From positions 1 through 39,753 of the forward strand of contig JAJDTN010000343.1 in NCBI GenBank assembly GCA_022827165.1: 39,753 nucleotides of DNA. Direction: 5' to 3'. Below the pieces are notes generated by a model. It did no database searches. It worked only from the letters and a program-made list of their open reading frames with translations, and was not told the DNA's origin. Shown in pieces: positions 38,624-39,753 of this stretch; positions within the stretch are counted from its first letter, which is position 1; the number at the start of each line of letters is the position of its first letter. The DNA comes from Candidatus Latescibacterota bacterium (lineage in GTDB: Bacteria > Latescibacterota > UBA2968 > UBA8231). The translations under genes were made by a program, and so were the position numbers.

Positions 38624-39550
38624 ATGCAGAGCCCGACCATGGAGCCGATCCGCTGCCGGCGGGTGTGGACCGCGGACACCGTCGACGACGCCCCGGCCTG
38701 GACCACCGCCCTGAGCGGCGAGTCCCTCCGCGAGCTGGAAGACCTCGCCGGCGGCGAGGACATGGAGTCCCCGAGCCTCTCGCGCCCGCACCTGCCGCGC
38801 TGCGCAGAGGAGCTGGCCCCGGTGCGCGAGGAACTGGCCCGGGGCCGCGGCTTCGCCATCGTCGAAGGCCTCGACGAGTCCCGCCTCGGAGGCGGGGCCG
38901 TGGCCGCCTACTGGGCCCTGGGCCGGCTCCTCGGCCGCCCCTTCGCCCAGGACGTGGCCGGCACCCTGCTCTACGACGTGCGCGACACCGGCCGCTCGGT
39001 CACCGACGGCGCCCGGTTCTCGGTGACCCGCGCCGAGAGCACCTTCCACACCGACAACGCCTTCAACGACGAGCTGCCCGACCTCGTGGGCCTCCTCTGC
39101 CGGCGCGCCGCCCTCGAGGGGGGACGCAGCCAGCTCGTCAACGCTCTCGCCCTCTACAACGAGCTGCTGCCGTGCGTCGACCCCGAAACCCTCCACGGCG
39201 CCTTCTGGTTCGACCGCCGCGGCCAGGAGGGCCCGGGGGAGCGTCCCATCGCCCGCCGCCGGCTCTTCACCCGCCACGACGGGGAGCTGTCCATGCGCTA
39301 CATGGCCTACTACATCGAGGTCGGCCAGGAGCGCGCCGGCGAGGCCCTGACCCCCGCCCAGGGCCGTCTCCTCGAGGCCGTGGAGGAGGTCCTGGCGCGC
39401 CCCGGGATGCGGGTCGAGTTCGACCTGCGGCCGGGGCAGATGCTGTTCACCAACAACCACTGGATCCTCCACAACCGCACCGCCTTCACCGATCACCCGG
39501 AGGCGGCCGAGCGGCGCCACTACGTCCGCCTGTGGCTGCGCCGCAACTGA
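38624..39550 (+). CDS. TauD/TfdA-family Fe(II)/2-oxoglutarate dioxygenase
   Basis: 308 residues from ATG 38624; ATG 38639 is possible. The HxD is in TFHTDNAFNDELPDLVGLLC (H142, D144) and the distal His is in NNHWILHNRTAF (H283), followed by RRHYVRLWLRRN with the 2-oxoglutarate Arg. The LARGRGFAIVEGL strand and FDLRPGQMLFTNN are typical TauD/gamma-butyrobetaine hydroxylase-like features. The substrate is unknown. TATCTT at 38611-38616 lies just before the start, so the message may be nearly leaderless. It is divergent from the PhyH pair and followed after 2 bases by a globin gene. Confidence 0.9.
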   Translation: MQSPTMEPIRCRRVWTADTVDDAPAWTTALSGESLRELEDLAGGEDMESPSLSRPHLPRCAEELAPVREELARGRGFAIVEGLDESRLGGGAVAAYWALGRLLGRPFAQDVAGTLLYDVRDTGRSVTDGARFSVTRAESTFHTDNAFNDELPDLVGLLCRRAALEGGRSQLVNALALYNELLPCVDPETLHGAFWFDRRGQEGPGERPIARRRLFTRHDGELSMRYMAYYIEVGQERAGEALTPAQGRLLEAVEEVLARPGMRVEFDLRPGQMLFTNNHWILHNRTAFTDHPEAAERRHYVRLWLRRN

Positions 39551-39552
39551 GC

Positions 39553-39753
39553 GTGGCGTCCCCCCGCACCCCCTTCCACCCCGACCCGTCGCTGCTGGGA
39601 CGCCTCGGCGGCGCCGCGGGCGTGCACCGCCTCATCGACGCCTTCTACGACGCCATCGCCGCCGACGGCGAGTTGAAGCCGCTGTTCCACGACTTCCACC
39701 TGCGCCGGGGCCGGGAGCGGGTGAAGGCGTTCTTCGTCGAGTGGCTGGGCGGG
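39553..39753 (+). CDS. Truncated haemoglobin (2/2 globin), N-terminal part
   Basis: GTG 39553 opens a frame that runs off the window end after 67 codons. The sequence LLGRLGGAAGVHRLIDAFYDAIAADGELKPLFHDF followed by RERVKAFFVEWLGG matches the A, B, C and E helix region of group II/III truncated globins. The proximal His would lie outside the window. A role in oxygen binding or nitric oxide removal fits a neighbourhood of oxygen-dependent enzymes, but this is inference. Confidence 0.75.
   Translation, partial: MASPRTPFHPDPSLLGRLGGAAGVHRLIDAFYDAIAADGELKPLFHDFHLRRGRERVKAFFVEWLGG

Overview
The window is a high-GC (roughly 70% by eye), densely packed bacterial chromosome segment from an environmental heterotroph. 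It holds seven Fe(II)/2-oxoglutarate oxygenase genes (six PhyH-type, one TauD-type), a formylglycine sulfatase, two xylose-isomerase-like TIM barrels, an SMP-30/gluconolactonase, a GH2-type and a beta-propeller glycosidase-like protein, a cupin and a LarA-type racemase. That repertoire resembles Latescibacterota or Poribacteria-like marine bacteria. This is inference from gene content; no marker gene for taxonomy is present.

Layout: 1-7,641 is metabolic (PhyH end, secreted MsrAB, HD protein, class V aminotransferase, PhyH, hotdog thioesterase, then a tight three-gene TIM-barrel cluster). The secreted SMP-30 gene at 7,897 follows, preceded by a copy of its own 5' end. At 9,018-14,482 lie a DUF4011-type helicase-nuclease and a small antitoxin-like protein divergent from a DUF4143-type ATPase. 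14,479-16,018 is larA with two tandem leader mini-ORFs copied from its own start. 16,258-19,932 is hemL-phyH-sulfatase. 19,955-20,950 is an ATPase that has lost its signature region, followed by another PhyH.

The most notable block is 22,295-26,798: five genes linked by ATGA or short overlaps in visibly lower-GC DNA. They encode a fused XRE-ImmA regulator/protease, a PIN-like protein, an HNH-SAVED effector, a CD-NTase, and an E2-like protein carrying a C-terminal SEC-C zinc motif. The last three make a short type II-like CBASS anti-phage system. The first two look like an attached regulatory or toxin module. A tRNA T-arm fragment lies about 0.8 kb downstream.

From 26,958 on come a frameshifted cupin, an ECF sigma factor fused to a DUF1080-like lectin fold, a second DUF4143-type ATPase with a perfect 18-bp inverted repeat at its start, a tautomerase, a propeller glycosidase-like protein, a low-GC DUF2188/TIR-like pair, a GH2-like protein, an AbiEii-type pair, two PhyH genes, a TauD-type oxygenase and the start of a truncated haemoglobin. 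Defence or toxin-antitoxin genes are scattered singly between metabolic genes, and at least three have palindromic operators placed in or over their promoters. Short partial duplications of gene ends recur (larA, SMP-30, PhyH/GH2).
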